NCBI GenBank assembly: GCA_019637615.1
Contig: JAHBVJ010000016.1
Coordinates: forward strand, 62,001-126,000
Length of the DNA: 64,000 bases
Direction of reading: 5' to 3'
Origin: Anaerolineae bacterium
GTDB taxonomy: Bacteria; Chloroflexota; Anaerolineae; Aggregatilineales; UBA2796
Shown here: in pieces, positions 17,847 to 25,797 of the stretch
Position numbering within the stretch: the stretch's first letter is position 1
Layout: each line of letters starts with the position of its first letter
Notes under the pieces: generated by a model
What the model was told of the DNA's origin: nothing
Seen by the model: only the letters and a program-made list of their open reading frames with translations
Database searches by the model: none
Translations under genes and position numbers: made by a program

Positions 17847-18947
17847 ATGAGCGAACGCAATCTACTTGAACCACCCAAGATCGTGACTGTTAGCTTCGAC
17901 ATCCAAGCTGTGTACAACATTCTGGACACGCTGGAAAGTCTGGCTACGCATCTCGATCACTCTGGCACCAGCGAGTGGATTCAACGCACGGCGTCGCAGA
18001 TGTCGCCAGAGCTAACGCGTGAGCTGCATCAGGTAACGGCGTTGTTCGTCATGCCCGCCATGAAAATGTCCACGCTGCCACATCAGGACGATTTTGTCGC
18101 GTTCATTGATGCGATTGCAGCGCGCGAACCGGTGCAATTGCGGGATGAATATCTTGCCGTGCTGGTGCGTGAGGTGTTTGGCAACGCGGCGCAGCTTAAC
18201 AAACTGCCAGCACCGCCAAAGCCTGATCAACTGCTTGAACATGCCGAGGTGTTCCTGCGCTGGATGGAACTGACCTTCCGGGACAAGAACAGCAACTTCC
18301 CGATCTTGCCGGAATTCCATGAGCTGATCATCGATCCGGTACGTTACCAAGCCACCGTCGTCACCGTGCTGCGCCGACTGTGGTACGGCTATCTGGAGGA
18401 AGATTGGAAGCGGCATCTAGCCCTGCTGCAAGAATGCGTGCGGGCATACCAACAGCTTAACTTGAGCGGACTGACTGCGCTGGAAGCGATCCGCGCAGTG
18501 ACGGGACGCGACGTAAGCCTGAACAACCTGTTTGATTTCAGCACGCCTGAACACCTGATGTTCGTGCCGTCGGCGCATCTCGGCCCGTACCTGAGCAAGC
18601 TTGGCAGCGGCCCCTCCGTCCGCATTATGTTTGGCGCTAGATTGCCGACCGGTATCGCAGGGCCGACCGCGTTAAGCCGTTCCGATGTACTGGTACGCTT
18701 GAACGCGTTAGCCGATGATACCCGGCTGCGCATCCTAGAACTGCTGGCGCATGAAGGCGAATTACGCGCCCAAGACATCATCGCGCGGCTGGAGCTGGGA
18801 CAATCGAGTGTGTCGCGTCATCTCACTCAGTTGTGCGCGACGGGCTACATCACGGAGCGCCGACGCGATGTGAACAAGTCGTATACCTTGAATGCTGACC
18901 GCCTTGATGACACTTTTTCAGCATTGAGGCGATTGTTAAAGCGATAG
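17847..18947 (+). CDS. ArsR-type winged-helix transcriptional regulator with long N-terminal domain
   Basis: 366 residues from ATG 17847; a GTG at 17823 would sit inside the operator and is less likely. The C-terminal 85 residues are an ArsR-type winged helix: LVRLNALADDTRLRILELLAHEGELRAQDII, then LELGQSSVSRHLTQLCATGYITERRRDVNKSYTL. The first 270 residues are alpha-helical, as in DUF5937-type regulators, and probably sense a ligand or dimerise. No Cys-rich metal site is visible, so metal sensing is not supported. It has its own promoter and operator, and a hairpin follows at 18953. The controlled genes may include only itself and the small gene at 19088. Confidence 0.82.
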   Translation: MSERNLLEPPKIVTVSFDIQAVYNILDTLESLATHLDHSGTSEWIQRTASQMSPELTRELHQVTALFVMPAMKMSTLPHQDDFVAFIDAIAAREPVQLRDEYLAVLVREVFGNAAQLNKLPAPPKPDQLLEHAEVFLRWMELTFRDKNSNFPILPEFHELIIDPVRYQATVVTVLRRLWYGYLEEDWKRHLALLQECVRAYQQLNLSGLTALEAIRAVTGRDVSLNNLFDFSTPEHLMFVPSAHLGPYLSKLGSGPSVRIMFGARLPTGIAGPTALSRSDVLVRLNALADDTRLRILELLAHEGELRAQDIIARLELGQSSVSRHLTQLCATGYITERRRDVNKSYTLNADRLDDTFSALRRLLKR

Positions 18948-18952
18948 TAGTT

Positions 18953-18982
18953 TTGTATCAGACTTTTGCGAGGCTGATACAA
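18953..18982 (+). terminator. Hairpin after the ArsR-type gene
   Basis: TTGTATCAG/CTGATACAA stem of 9 bp with a 12-base loop, six bases past the stop. No T run, so termination may be partial. Confidence 0.5.
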
Positions 18983-19087
18983 GTTGAGTCGAACCGAAAA
19001 CGACAGCCACTACAACGTAAATAATGCAACCAATTGATGGTTGAGGCTGTTTCAGAAGTGTAGTCATAGTTCTGAGGAGCACGTATC

Positions 19088-19345
19088 ATGTTCAATTCTC
19101 CAGAGATGCTTGACCTCGTTGCACAGCGTCAACGTGAAATTCGGGAGCAAATCTTATTGGAACGGTTAGCCGAGAGCCTGACGCCGGAACATCAACCCCG
19201 CTATGCCGCCTTTTTAGCCAGCGTCGGTGGCACGCTGATCACGATTGGTGAAGCCTTGCAGCGTCGTTATGCGGGGCTATGCGAGAAGGTGAACGCATCC
19301 AAGGATTTGCCGATGGTGGACGACGGGCTGCGGCTGCGCGCGTAA
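19088..19345 (+). CDS. Small helical protein, unknown function
   Basis: 85 residues, charged and helical: MLDLVAQRQREIREQILLERLAESL, then a short hydrophobic part VGGTLITIGEALQRRYAGLCEKV. There is no signal peptide and no recognised domain. The start is supported by GAGGAGC about ten bases upstream. It lies downstream of the ArsR-type gene in the same direction and converges with the aminotransferase gene across a strong bidirectional hairpin. Confidence 0.6.
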   Translation: MFNSPEMLDLVAQRQREIREQILLERLAESLTPEHQPRYAAFLASVGGTLITIGEALQRRYAGLCEKVNASKDLPMVDDGLRLRA

Positions 19346-19478
19346 CCAGCACCCCTTGAACATAGTGCTATCAGTGCTGACACAAGACAAGTTTTGTCCT
19401 GTAGGCACAATCCATGGGTAGCACTAATGCGCAAGCGGGTGCAAGAGCCAACTCTTGGCATTGCACTAAGAGCACAGC

Positions 19479-19523
19479 CGATATGGTGTTCCGAAGATGT
19501 CTCTCCTACGGAACACCATATCG
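19479..19523. terminator. Bidirectional terminator hairpin between convergent genes
   Basis: Perfect 15-bp stem (CGATATGGTGTTCCG with CGGAACACCATATCG) and a 15-base loop, between the small gene ending at 19345 and the aminotransferase gene ending at 19562 on the other strand. Confidence 0.75.
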
Positions 19524-19561
19524 ACTACCGATTTCCTCAAACAGTCCTCACGGCAACATAA

Positions 19562-20722
19562 TTAGCCATGCCGCTGCATAAAGCGATGCAGCCGCTCTAA
19601 CGCATCCTCGATCTTTTCATAAGCCGTAGCATAACTCGCCCGCGCGAAGCCCGCCCCGCTTGGCCCGAAGGCAGAACCGGGCACCATCGCCACGTGTTCC
19701 TCAGCGAGCAGCGTATCCGCGAAGGTATCGGAGTCCATGCCAGACGCTTGGATATTCGGGAAGGCATAAAACGCACCGCGCGGCTCAAAGCAGGTCAGCC
19801 CTAATTCGTTGAAACCACCGACAATGAGCTTGCGACGGCGATCATATTCCGCCAACATCGCCGCTACGTCTTCCTCCGCGTTTTCCATCGCTACGATAGC
19901 CGCCGCCTGCGCCGTGGTGGGCGCGGACATGATGGTATATTGATGCACCTTGCGCATGGCTGCCAGCAGCGGAGCCGACGCCGCAGCATAGCCGATGCGC
20001 CAACCCGTCATAGCGTGGCTTTTACTGAAACCGCCCAAGGCGATAGTGCGCTCCCGCATGTTCGGCAGCCCCGCGAAATGTACATGTTGGAAGCCGTACA
20101 CCAGCCGATCATAGATTTCGTCCGAGATGACGATCAGATCATGCTTTTCCGCCAGCGCCGCGATCTTGAGCATCGTCTCGCGTTCCATCACCGCGCCCGT
20201 CGGGTTGTTGGGATAGCCGATCAGCAGGGCTTTGGTTTTCGGCGTGATGGCGGCTTCGATGGCTTCCGGCTGCACCTGAAAGTTATCTTTCATGTAGGTG
20301 GGGACGGTGACCGCCTTGCCGCCCGCGAAGATGACTTCGGCGGTGTAGGCCACGAAACACGGCTCTGGCACGATCACCTCGTCGCCGGGATCGAGGATGG
20401 CGGTCATTGCCAGATACAAGGCTTCGCTGACGCCGACCGTCACCAGTAGTTCATGCTCAGGATCGTACTCGATGCCATACAGCTTGTGTAGATAGGCAGA
20501 CAGTGCGCGACGCATCTCGACCGTGCCAGAATTGCTGGTGTAGTGCGTTTCGCCATGCCGCAGCGAGTTGATTCCGGCGTCGAGGACGCGCTGCGGGGTG
20601 ACGAAATCAGGCTCGCCAATGCCGAGTGAGATCACATCTTGCATGGTGGCGGCGATGTCGAAGAACTTGCGGATGCCAGACGGAGGGACGGCTTGGACAC
20701 GCTGAGAGATGAAATCACGCAT
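19562..20722 (-). CDS. Class I/II aminotransferase (AlaT/PatA-like)
   Basis: 386 residues, a PLP enzyme of fold type I that moves an amino group between an amino acid and a 2-oxo acid. Landmarks: ISLGIGEPDF near 31, the YPNNPTGAV motif near 170, ISDEIYDRL near 200, and the PLP lysine in GGFSKSHAMTGWRIGY (Lys234). Arg near the C-terminus (FARASYA) probably binds the substrate carboxylate. It resembles the alanine/aspartate aminotransferases of Gram-positive bacteria and Chloroflexi; the exact substrate is uncertain. GGAAC precedes the ATG. It is the second gene after the DinB-like gene, 25 bases apart. Confidence 0.9.
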   Translation of the reverse strand: MRDFISQRVQAVPPSGIRKFFDIAATMQDVISLGIGEPDFVTPQRVLDAGINSLRHGETHYTSNSGTVEMRRALSAYLHKLYGIEYDPEHELLVTVGVSEALYLAMTAILDPGDEVIVPEPCFVAYTAEVIFAGGKAVTVPTYMKDNFQVQPEAIEAAITPKTKALLIGYPNNPTGAVMERETMLKIAALAEKHDLIVISDEIYDRLVYGFQHVHFAGLPNMRERTIALGGFSKSHAMTGWRIGYAAASAPLLAAMRKVHQYTIMSAPTTAQAAAIVAMENAEEDVAAMLAEYDRRRKLIVGGFNELGLTCFEPRGAFYAFPNIQASGMDSDTFADTLLAEEHVAMVPGSAFGPSGAGFARASYATAYEKIEDALERLHRFMQRHG

Positions 20723-20747
20723 AAGAACTTGTTCCTTGGTAAGGAGG

Positions 20748-21467
20748 CTAGTGGGCAGTCGTCAGTGCTTGAAAATCGATTAATTCTCGTAATGATACTA
20801 AATCAGGGTCATTGGGTGCCCATTCCCGCAGTGAGCCATCGATGGCGAAGGCCGACGGAAGGAGCGTAAGGGCTTGATCGGTCAGACCAGTTTTGGCGTA
20901 GATACAGGCGAGATCGTAGATGCCGACGGCGCGGAGTTCGCCATCCGCGAAGGTATCGAAGCGATCACGCATTTCTTCTTGCAGCCGCCGCGCCCGATCT
21001 GCCATGTCGTGCTCGATATAGTAACCGTTGAAATGCGCCAGCGGATGCGAGTAGCACATGCTGACCAGCCGAGGCCACATGGTACCGTTATTCAGCCACG
21101 CCGCCGCGCCCGATTCGGTCAATTGTGCATCCGTCAACTTGGTGATCTGTTCGAGCAAACGCGGGTAGGCGATTTCCCACTGCGCGCGGATGGCTGACCA
21201 CGGCGTATCACGGTAGCTGTCGTAGATTTCGCGGTTGTAGTCACGATTGTTGTCGAAGACGGGTGTGCCCACATCATCCTTGTTGAGCGTGGCGTCAAGC
21301 TGCTTGACACGCCAGTTGAGCCAGTAGACAACGTGCGCTAGGTTGTCTTTGCCTGACCAGCGTTCCCATGTGCTCGGCTCTTGCGCGGCGACGGGTTCGA
21401 CGGTGGCGATGAATTCGCGGTGGATACCTTGCACGTAACGGAGGAGGTCGAGGAGTTCAGCTTGCAT
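20748..21467 (-). CDS. DinB/ClbS-like four-helix protein with C-terminal helical extension
   Basis: 239 residues. The first 150 form a DinB-like four-helix bundle: LLDLLRYVQGIHREFIATV, then WSGKDNLAHVVYWLNWRVKQL, then SHPLAHFNGYYIEHDM, with His residues placed as in metal-binding DinB/ClbS proteins. The C-terminal part (VGIYDLACIYAKTGLTDQALTLLPSAFAI) looks like a TPR-type pair of helices, so this is a two-domain protein. I use the ATG at 21467 with GAGAAG just upstream; a GTG at 21479 is possible. It is probably co-transcribed with the aminotransferase. Confidence 0.7.
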   Translation of the reverse strand: MQAELLDLLRYVQGIHREFIATVEPVAAQEPSTWERWSGKDNLAHVVYWLNWRVKQLDATLNKDDVGTPVFDNNRDYNREIYDSYRDTPWSAIRAQWEIAYPRLLEQITKLTDAQLTESGAAAWLNNGTMWPRLVSMCYSHPLAHFNGYYIEHDMADRARRLQEEMRDRFDTFADGELRAVGIYDLACIYAKTGLTDQALTLLPSAFAIDGSLREWAPNDPDLVSLRELIDFQALTTAH

Positions 21468-21498
21468 GATACTTCTCACTTTCTGGTGAAGTCCGGTT

Positions 21499-21534
21499 AC
21501 TCGTCAGCAAACGACTAGCGTACTGCTGACGAGT
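21499..21534 (-). terminator. Hairpin after the nucleotidylyltransferase gene
   Basis: 11-bp perfect stem (ACTCGTCAGCA with TGCTGACGAGT) and a 14-base loop, about 53 bases past the stop at 21587 in the minus direction. Confidence 0.65.
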
Positions 21535-21586
21535 CCATCCTACTCAATAAGCCGAGGTCAACTGCTCATCCGAAAGGGTAGCTGCC

Positions 21587-22585
21587 TCAAACCACCGCCG
21601 AGGAAGTGTCCCCGATATTCAGGACGGACGCATGTCCGTCTACTTTGGCCTTCTGACCGATCAGGCTTTGTTCCAACACGGCATTGGTGATCTCCGCGCT
21701 TTCATCGATGACGGAATCGCGGATGATGCTGCCCGTGACTTTGACATTCGCACCGATGGCGACGTGCGGGCCGATGACCGAGCCTTCGATCTTGGCGGAG
21801 GGATGAATATAGACCGGCTCGATGATGGCGCTGTTCTTGGCGGCGGCGCGGGCTTCTTCGGTATTGCCGTTGCCATGCGCCAGTAGGTAGCGATTGGTTT
21901 CCAGCACCGCATCGGGCAGCCCCGCATCTAACCAGACGGTGATCGGTTGTGTGCGGAACTTCGCGCCGCCTTCGATCATCATGGTCATGGCGTCCGCGAG
22001 GAAGAATTCGCCCTTGAGCATCTTGTCTTTTCTGGTCAGCAGTTGATCGACTGCGTTGATCAACTTTTTGCCGCTGCTGAAATAGTACAGGCCAACGACC
22101 GCCAATTTATTCTCATCGGTGGAGGGCTTTTCCACAAAGCGCGTAATGTAGCCCTGCGCGTCCAAGGCCGCGACCCCGAAACGGCGCGGGTCTTCGACTT
22201 CTTTGACGAAGATCAGGGCGTCATCGGTGAAGGATTTGAGCGTGTTCAGGTCGGTTTCGAACAGCGTATCCGCGAAGATGACGAAAACGGCTTCGTCGGT
22301 TTGCAGGTATTCGCGCGCGAGTGAAATAGCGTGTGCTTGACCGAGCATTTCTTTCTGCTCGACAAACTGTGCCTTGACCTTGTAGTTTTCGCGGATGTAC
22401 TTCTCGATCTGGTCACCGAGATAACCCGTGATAAAGATGTATTCCGACACATCCAGCCCGCTCAGTTTGTCGATCAGGTGTCCGAGCACAGCTTTACCAG
22501 CAACGGAAAACAGCGGTTTGGGCTTGGTGAAGGTATGCGGACGCAACCGAGTTCCAAAACCAGCGAGAGGGATGACCACTTTCAT
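21587..22585 (-). CDS. Sugar-1-phosphate nucleotidylyltransferase (RmlA/StrD-like, long form)
   Basis: 332 residues. It joins a sugar 1-phosphate to a nucleotide to make an NDP-sugar for cell-surface glycans. The N-terminal Rossmann domain begins VVIPLAGFGTRLRPHTFTKPKP, the nucleotide-binding signature with the catalytic Lys. It continues with GQAHAISLA, FADTLFE and RFVEKPS. Residues about 255-330 form a left-handed beta-helix of hexapeptide repeats (IHPSAKIEGSVIGPHVAIGA). This two-domain form is found in dTDP-glucose-type and mannose-1-phosphate enzymes; the sugar is not determined. Start chosen at ATG 22585 behind GGAG. No other glycan gene is adjacent. Confidence 0.85.
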   Translation of the reverse strand: MKVVIPLAGFGTRLRPHTFTKPKPLFSVAGKAVLGHLIDKLSGLDVSEYIFITGYLGDQIEKYIRENYKVKAQFVEQKEMLGQAHAISLAREYLQTDEAVFVIFADTLFETDLNTLKSFTDDALIFVKEVEDPRRFGVAALDAQGYITRFVEKPSTDENKLAVVGLYYFSSGKKLINAVDQLLTRKDKMLKGEFFLADAMTMMIEGGAKFRTQPITVWLDAGLPDAVLETNRYLLAHGNGNTEEARAAAKNSAIIEPVYIHPSAKIEGSVIGPHVAIGANVKVTGSIIRDSVIDESAEITNAVLEQSLIGQKAKVDGHASVLNIGDTSSAVV

Positions 22586-22607
22586 GCGAAACAACTCCCT
22601 TGAGAAT

Positions 22608-22638
22608 AGTGCTAAGTGCTAAGTCCTTAGTGCTGAGT
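22608..22638. repeat. Short repeat of AGTGCTAAG units
   Basis: GTGCTAA occurs twice in tandem, followed by CTTAGTGCTGA, just upstream of the nucleotidylyltransferase start. The remaining 22639-22800 shows nothing clear. Confidence 0.35.
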
Positions 22639-22812
22639 AAATACGATAATCAGGCTTAACGTGATAGAAAATCGTGGACACCAATTCATAATGGCGCTTC
22701 GTTCACTGGATTTTCATCCGCTACCGTAGTTAATACACTAACAATACAGATAATAGCTCAACAAACGCTCAAACTCGGCAGCCTTGGTGTTTCAGGTTCG
22801 TTAAAATTTGCC

Positions 22813-22897
22813 GACGGACTCACCGATGCAGATGGGATGCACCCACCGTGTCGTTCGGGACTCAAAATCCCGCCATTGTGATTGTGGCGAGTCCGTC
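22813..22897. other. Structured non-coding element with terminal inverted repeats
   Basis: 85 bases bounded by GACGGACTC (22813-22821) and GAGTCCGTC (22889-22897). Inside, CGGGA-CTCAAAA-TCCCG (22856-22872) makes a 5-bp stem with a 7-base loop, GCCAT-TGTGATT-GTGGC (22872-22888) a second one, and GGG-ATGCA-CCC a third. The cloverleaf-like plan recalls a tRNA, but the T-loop consensus is missing. It lies just downstream of gatA on the minus strand. It may be a dispersed repeat, a processed RNA or a tRNA remnant. Confidence 0.4.
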
Positions 22898-22940
22898 TTG
22901 TAACCAATAGCACCATGCATGACCAAGTTGAGCACAGCCA

Positions 22941-24395
22941 CTAGAGATCGGGCAATTGGCTGTGCCAGTCGGTGGCTTGCTCGTAAGCGTAGGCAGCGCG
23001 TAGGATTATCTCTTCGCCAAAGGCAGGGCCGAGCAGTTGCAACCCGATGGGTAGTTTGGCGCTGTCGAAACCGCACGGTACGCTGATCCCACAGATGCCC
23101 GCCAAGCTGGTCGGGATGGTAAACACGTCCTCCAGATACATTTGCAGCGGATCGTTGACCTTTTCCCCGATTTTCCACGCGGTGCGCGGCGCGACAGGAC
23201 AGGCGATCACGTCCACCGCTGCGAAGGCTTTGTCGAAATCCCCCTTGATCAACGTGCGGACTTTTTGGGCTTTCAGGTAGTAGGCGTCGAAGTAGCCAGC
23301 CGAAAGCGTGTAGGTACCGAGCATGATGCGGCGTTTGACTTCCGCGCCGAAGCGCTTGCCGCGCGTGGCCTTGTATGAGTCCCACATCTCCTCGCGATCT
23401 TCCCGCTTCCCGAAGCGCACGCCGTCATAGCGGGCGAGGTTAGCGGAGGCTTCCGACGGCGCGACGATGTAATAGACGGGGATGCCATAGTCGGTGTAGG
23501 GCAGGCTGATCTCGACGATTTCCGCGCCGAGGACTTTGAGCAGGTCGATGGCAGCGCGCACATTTTGATCGACTTCGGGCTGCATCCCATCGATGAAATA
23601 TTCTTTGGGGACTCCCACGCGCAGCCCTTTGATCTCGCCCGTCAAGCTCTTGGCGTAGTCGGGGACAGGCGTGATCATGCTGGTCGAGTCGAGCGGATCA
23701 TGCCCCGCGATCACTTGCAGCAGAGTCGCCGCGTCCTGTACATTCCGCGCCAAGGGGCCGATCTGGTCGAGCGAGGAGGCGTAGGCAATCGCGCCGTAGC
23801 GAGAAACGCGCCCGTAGCTTGGCTTCATGCCGACGACACCGCACATCGCACCGGGTTGGCGGATCGAGCCGCCCGTGTCAGTACCGAGCGCGCCAAGCGC
23901 TAACTTGGCAGCAATGGCTGCCGCGCTACCGCCGCTGGTGCCGCCGGGGATGCGTTCAGTATCCCAAGGATTATGGGTAACGCAGTAGCCAGAGTTCTCG
24001 GTAGATGACCCCATCGCGAATTCATCGGTGTTGGTTTTGCCGAGCAGCACCGCACCCGCATCAAACATGCGCTGTACCGCCGTCGCGGAATAAGGCGGCA
24101 CGAAGCCTTCGAGAATGCGCGATCCGGCGGTGGATTGGACGCCTTCTGTACACAGAATGTCCTTAATGCCAACCGGTACGCCTAGCAAAGGTGCATCTTC
24201 ACCATGCGCGCGGCGCTCATCGGCACGCTTGGCATCGGCAAGAGCGCGGTCAGCCGTCACCGTGAGATAAGCATTGATCTGCGAGTCAAGTCGCTGGATG
24301 CGATCTAGGTAGGCTTGTGTCAATTCGACAGACGAGACTTGTTTGGTACGCAGTGCTGACAGCGCTTCGTTCAGCGTCAGATCAATCAGACTCAT
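22941..24395 (-). CDS. gatA: Asp-tRNA(Asn)/Glu-tRNA(Gln) amidotransferase subunit A
   Basis: 484 residues, the usual length. GatA releases ammonia from glutamine or asparagine and passes it to GatB, which amidates mischarged Glu-tRNA(Gln) or Asp-tRNA(Asn). The amidase signature is complete: the catalytic Lys in GVPVGIKDIL (about 78), the Gly/Ser-rich stretch IPGGTSGGSAAA with the cis-Ser (about 154), and the nucleophile Ser in GTDTGGSIRQ (about 177). The motif SSTENSGY and the ending LQLLGPAFGEEIIL also fit GatA rather than general amidases. AAGGA precedes the ATG. gatB and gatC are not in this window, so the complex is encoded at separate loci. Confidence 0.95.
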   Translation of the reverse strand: MSLIDLTLNEALSALRTKQVSSVELTQAYLDRIQRLDSQINAYLTVTADRALADAKRADERRAHGEDAPLLGVPVGIKDILCTEGVQSTAGSRILEGFVPPYSATAVQRMFDAGAVLLGKTNTDEFAMGSSTENSGYCVTHNPWDTERIPGGTSGGSAAAIAAKLALGALGTDTGGSIRQPGAMCGVVGMKPSYGRVSRYGAIAYASSLDQIGPLARNVQDAATLLQVIAGHDPLDSTSMITPVPDYAKSLTGEIKGLRVGVPKEYFIDGMQPEVDQNVRAAIDLLKVLGAEIVEISLPYTDYGIPVYYIVAPSEASANLARYDGVRFGKREDREEMWDSYKATRGKRFGAEVKRRIMLGTYTLSAGYFDAYYLKAQKVRTLIKGDFDKAFAAVDVIACPVAPRTAWKIGEKVNDPLQMYLEDVFTIPTSLAGICGISVPCGFDSAKLPIGLQLLGPAFGEEIILRAAYAYEQATDWHSQLPDL

Positions 24396-24851
24396 GGGGT
24401 ATCCTTGCGCAAATTACCGATTCAGGAAAGGTTTCACAAACCGTCCCAAGTATAGCAGATAGACGAGCAGATTTCCGCTGTGAAGCTGACACATCGATGC
24501 GGCGGCGGGTGCCGTTTGAGGGCATCGAACAGAAGCCATGCTTCCGATCAGGGAGCACGAGTCAGGAGGGAAAAATAAACCCGAAAATGGTCTGATTTTT
24601 CTGCCTAAAAAGTGCATTCGCACATCCGTCCAAGCAGACCAGTTCGAAAATTCTAACCTTGCCTATGTGCGGACATGGAAAACACCTCACTTTTCTGGTC
24701 GTTTGTTCATTTTGCCAACACGGCAAATCACCAGCGACAGTTCCTTCTGAGCAAATTTTCACGAACTTTTTATGACTCCGAATCTACTTTTTACAGAAAT
24801 TAATAGTATATTGTTGATGGGCATTTAAGAATTGCATGAAAGGCAAAAATC
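24396..24851. other. Divergent intergenic region, AT-rich
   Basis: No convincing gene between gatA and the secreted-protein gene; short frames of 66-70 codons overlap each other on both strands and lack ribosome sites. TTTGCC-AACAC-GGCAAA (24711-24727) is a small inverted repeat. The right half is AT-rich and probably carries the promoter of the gene at 24852. Confidence 0.5.
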
Positions 24852-25487
24852 ATGTTTCGTCGTTCACAATTCGTCCTATTAGCTGTCGCTATTATCTTAT
24901 CCGTTCTTGTCCTCCCGACCGCGAGCGTATTCGCAGCTTCTGTCACCAGCCCTGACATCGCTGTGAATGGCTGTACCCTGACCGTGAGCTTCGACTCAAC
25001 GTCGCCTGCCATCTCCTACAACGTCACCATTTATGATGACTTCGTAGCGGTTGGTTCGCTGACGCAGTCCGGCGCTGCTGGTCAGACTTTGAGTTTTGTC
25101 TATACCTTTACTGAGATCGGCACGGCGGTGCCCGGTATCGGCATTTATGTGTATGCCGATGGTGTGCAACAATACGCCAACGACCCATTCACGGCGATTG
25201 ACACCAACTGCGTGCCCGGTGCGGGTGGTTGCTCGTTGACAGATGGCAGCTATCAGGCGCTGCTGCCGCTCGGTGCCGTGCTGTATTGGGGGCCGGATGA
25301 GAGCAAGCTGGTTCAACCCTATACGACCATCCCCTTCGGCAATGTCGTGACCGTCATCGACAACGACAATCCGGGTTGGTATCACATCCTGTGGGCTTGC
25401 GGTGAGTACTACATCAAGACGACCAACGTCTCGCCCAACCCCGCCAAGATCACCAAGCCGTTCATCACTCCTAAGTCCAACAAGTGA
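24852..25487 (+). CDS. Secreted protein with a C-terminal SH3-like domain
   Basis: 211 residues. A signal peptide (FVLLAVAIILSVLVLPTASVFAAS) ends near residue 29. Residues 30-125 are a beta-rich region with few charges (LTVSFDSTSPAISYNVTIYDD), probably an immunoglobulin-like sandwich. Residues about 130-195 (LPLGAVLYWGPDESKL, VVTVIDNDNPGWYHILW) resemble bacterial SH3 domains. Four Cys residues in the mature part may form disulfides. AAAGG precedes the ATG. The gene is monocistronic, bounded by a double terminator. Exact function is unknown; a cell-envelope binding role is likely. Confidence 0.65.
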   Translation: MFRRSQFVLLAVAIILSVLVLPTASVFAASVTSPDIAVNGCTLTVSFDSTSPAISYNVTIYDDFVAVGSLTQSGAAGQTLSFVYTFTEIGTAVPGIGIYVYADGVQQYANDPFTAIDTNCVPGAGGCSLTDGSYQALLPLGAVLYWGPDESKLVQPYTTIPFGNVVTVIDNDNPGWYHILWACGEYYIKTTNVSPNPAKITKPFITPKSNK

Positions 25488-25511
25488 TTTGGTAGACTGC
25501 CGAGTGCCTGT

Positions 25512-25575
25512 TCCCACGAGTGATACTGCTCGTGGGACTTTGATACCTCCTGTGTTGGACGCCAGCACAGGAGGT
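25512..25575 (+). terminator. Tandem terminator hairpins after the secreted-protein gene
   Basis: First stem TCCCACGAG/CTCGTGGGA (25512-25537, loop 8). Second stem ACCTCCTGTG/CACAGGAGGT (25545-25575, loop 11), followed by TCTTTATT, a typical intrinsic terminator. Confidence 0.8.
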
Positions 25576-25664
25576 TCTTTATTGGAAATCTGGCGTAATC
25601 GGCACTTCTCCCCTTGACGGATCGATCAGGGTTTGCTACCTTTTAATCATAATTTCATATTGCA

Positions 25665-25747
25665 GGGGAGCCTACGTTATTAGGCTGAGAGGATGCGCAT
25701 ACACGGCATCGACCCTTGACCTGATCCAGATCATGCTGGCGTAGGGA
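25665..25747 (+). promoter_or_regulatory. TPP riboswitch (THI element)
   Basis: The conserved thiamine pyrophosphate aptamer is readable in order: GGGGAGCC (25665-25672), GGCTGAGAGGATG (25683-25695), ACCCTTGACCTGATCCAG around 25712-25729, then ATCATGCTGGCGTAGGGA ending at 25747. It precedes the thiamine operon. When TPP is bound the downstream hairpin at 25768-25797 should form and shut off expression. Confidence 0.95.
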
Positions 25748-25767
25748 GCACCACTTCACCGTGAACC

Positions 25768-25797
25768 AACACCCTCCCAGCCGGAAGGGTGTTTTTT
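25768..25797 (+). terminator. Riboswitch expression platform: terminator that includes the thiN ribosome site
   Basis: AACACCCT/AGGGTGTT stem with a 10-base loop, running into six T residues (25792-25797). The ATG of the thiN-like gene follows directly. The AAGGGTG in the 3' arm is also the only plausible ribosome site, six bases before the ATG. The hairpin could thus act on both termination and translation. Confidence 0.8.

Noticed and set aside
22813..22897. tRNA-Leu(CAA), suggested by the CGGGA-CTCAAAA-TCCCG arm
   Set aside because: The D-arm spacing does not fit and the T-loop consensus TTCGANT is absent on both strands; kept only as a structured element.
22801..23385. A 194-codon minus-strand reading frame
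   Set aside because: It mostly overlaps the 3' part of gatA in another frame and runs through the hairpin element; composition is Arg/His-rich as in shadow frames.
24538..24762. Two overlapping short frames between gatA and the secreted-protein gene
   Set aside because: They overlap on opposite strands, have no ribosome site and no recognisable features.
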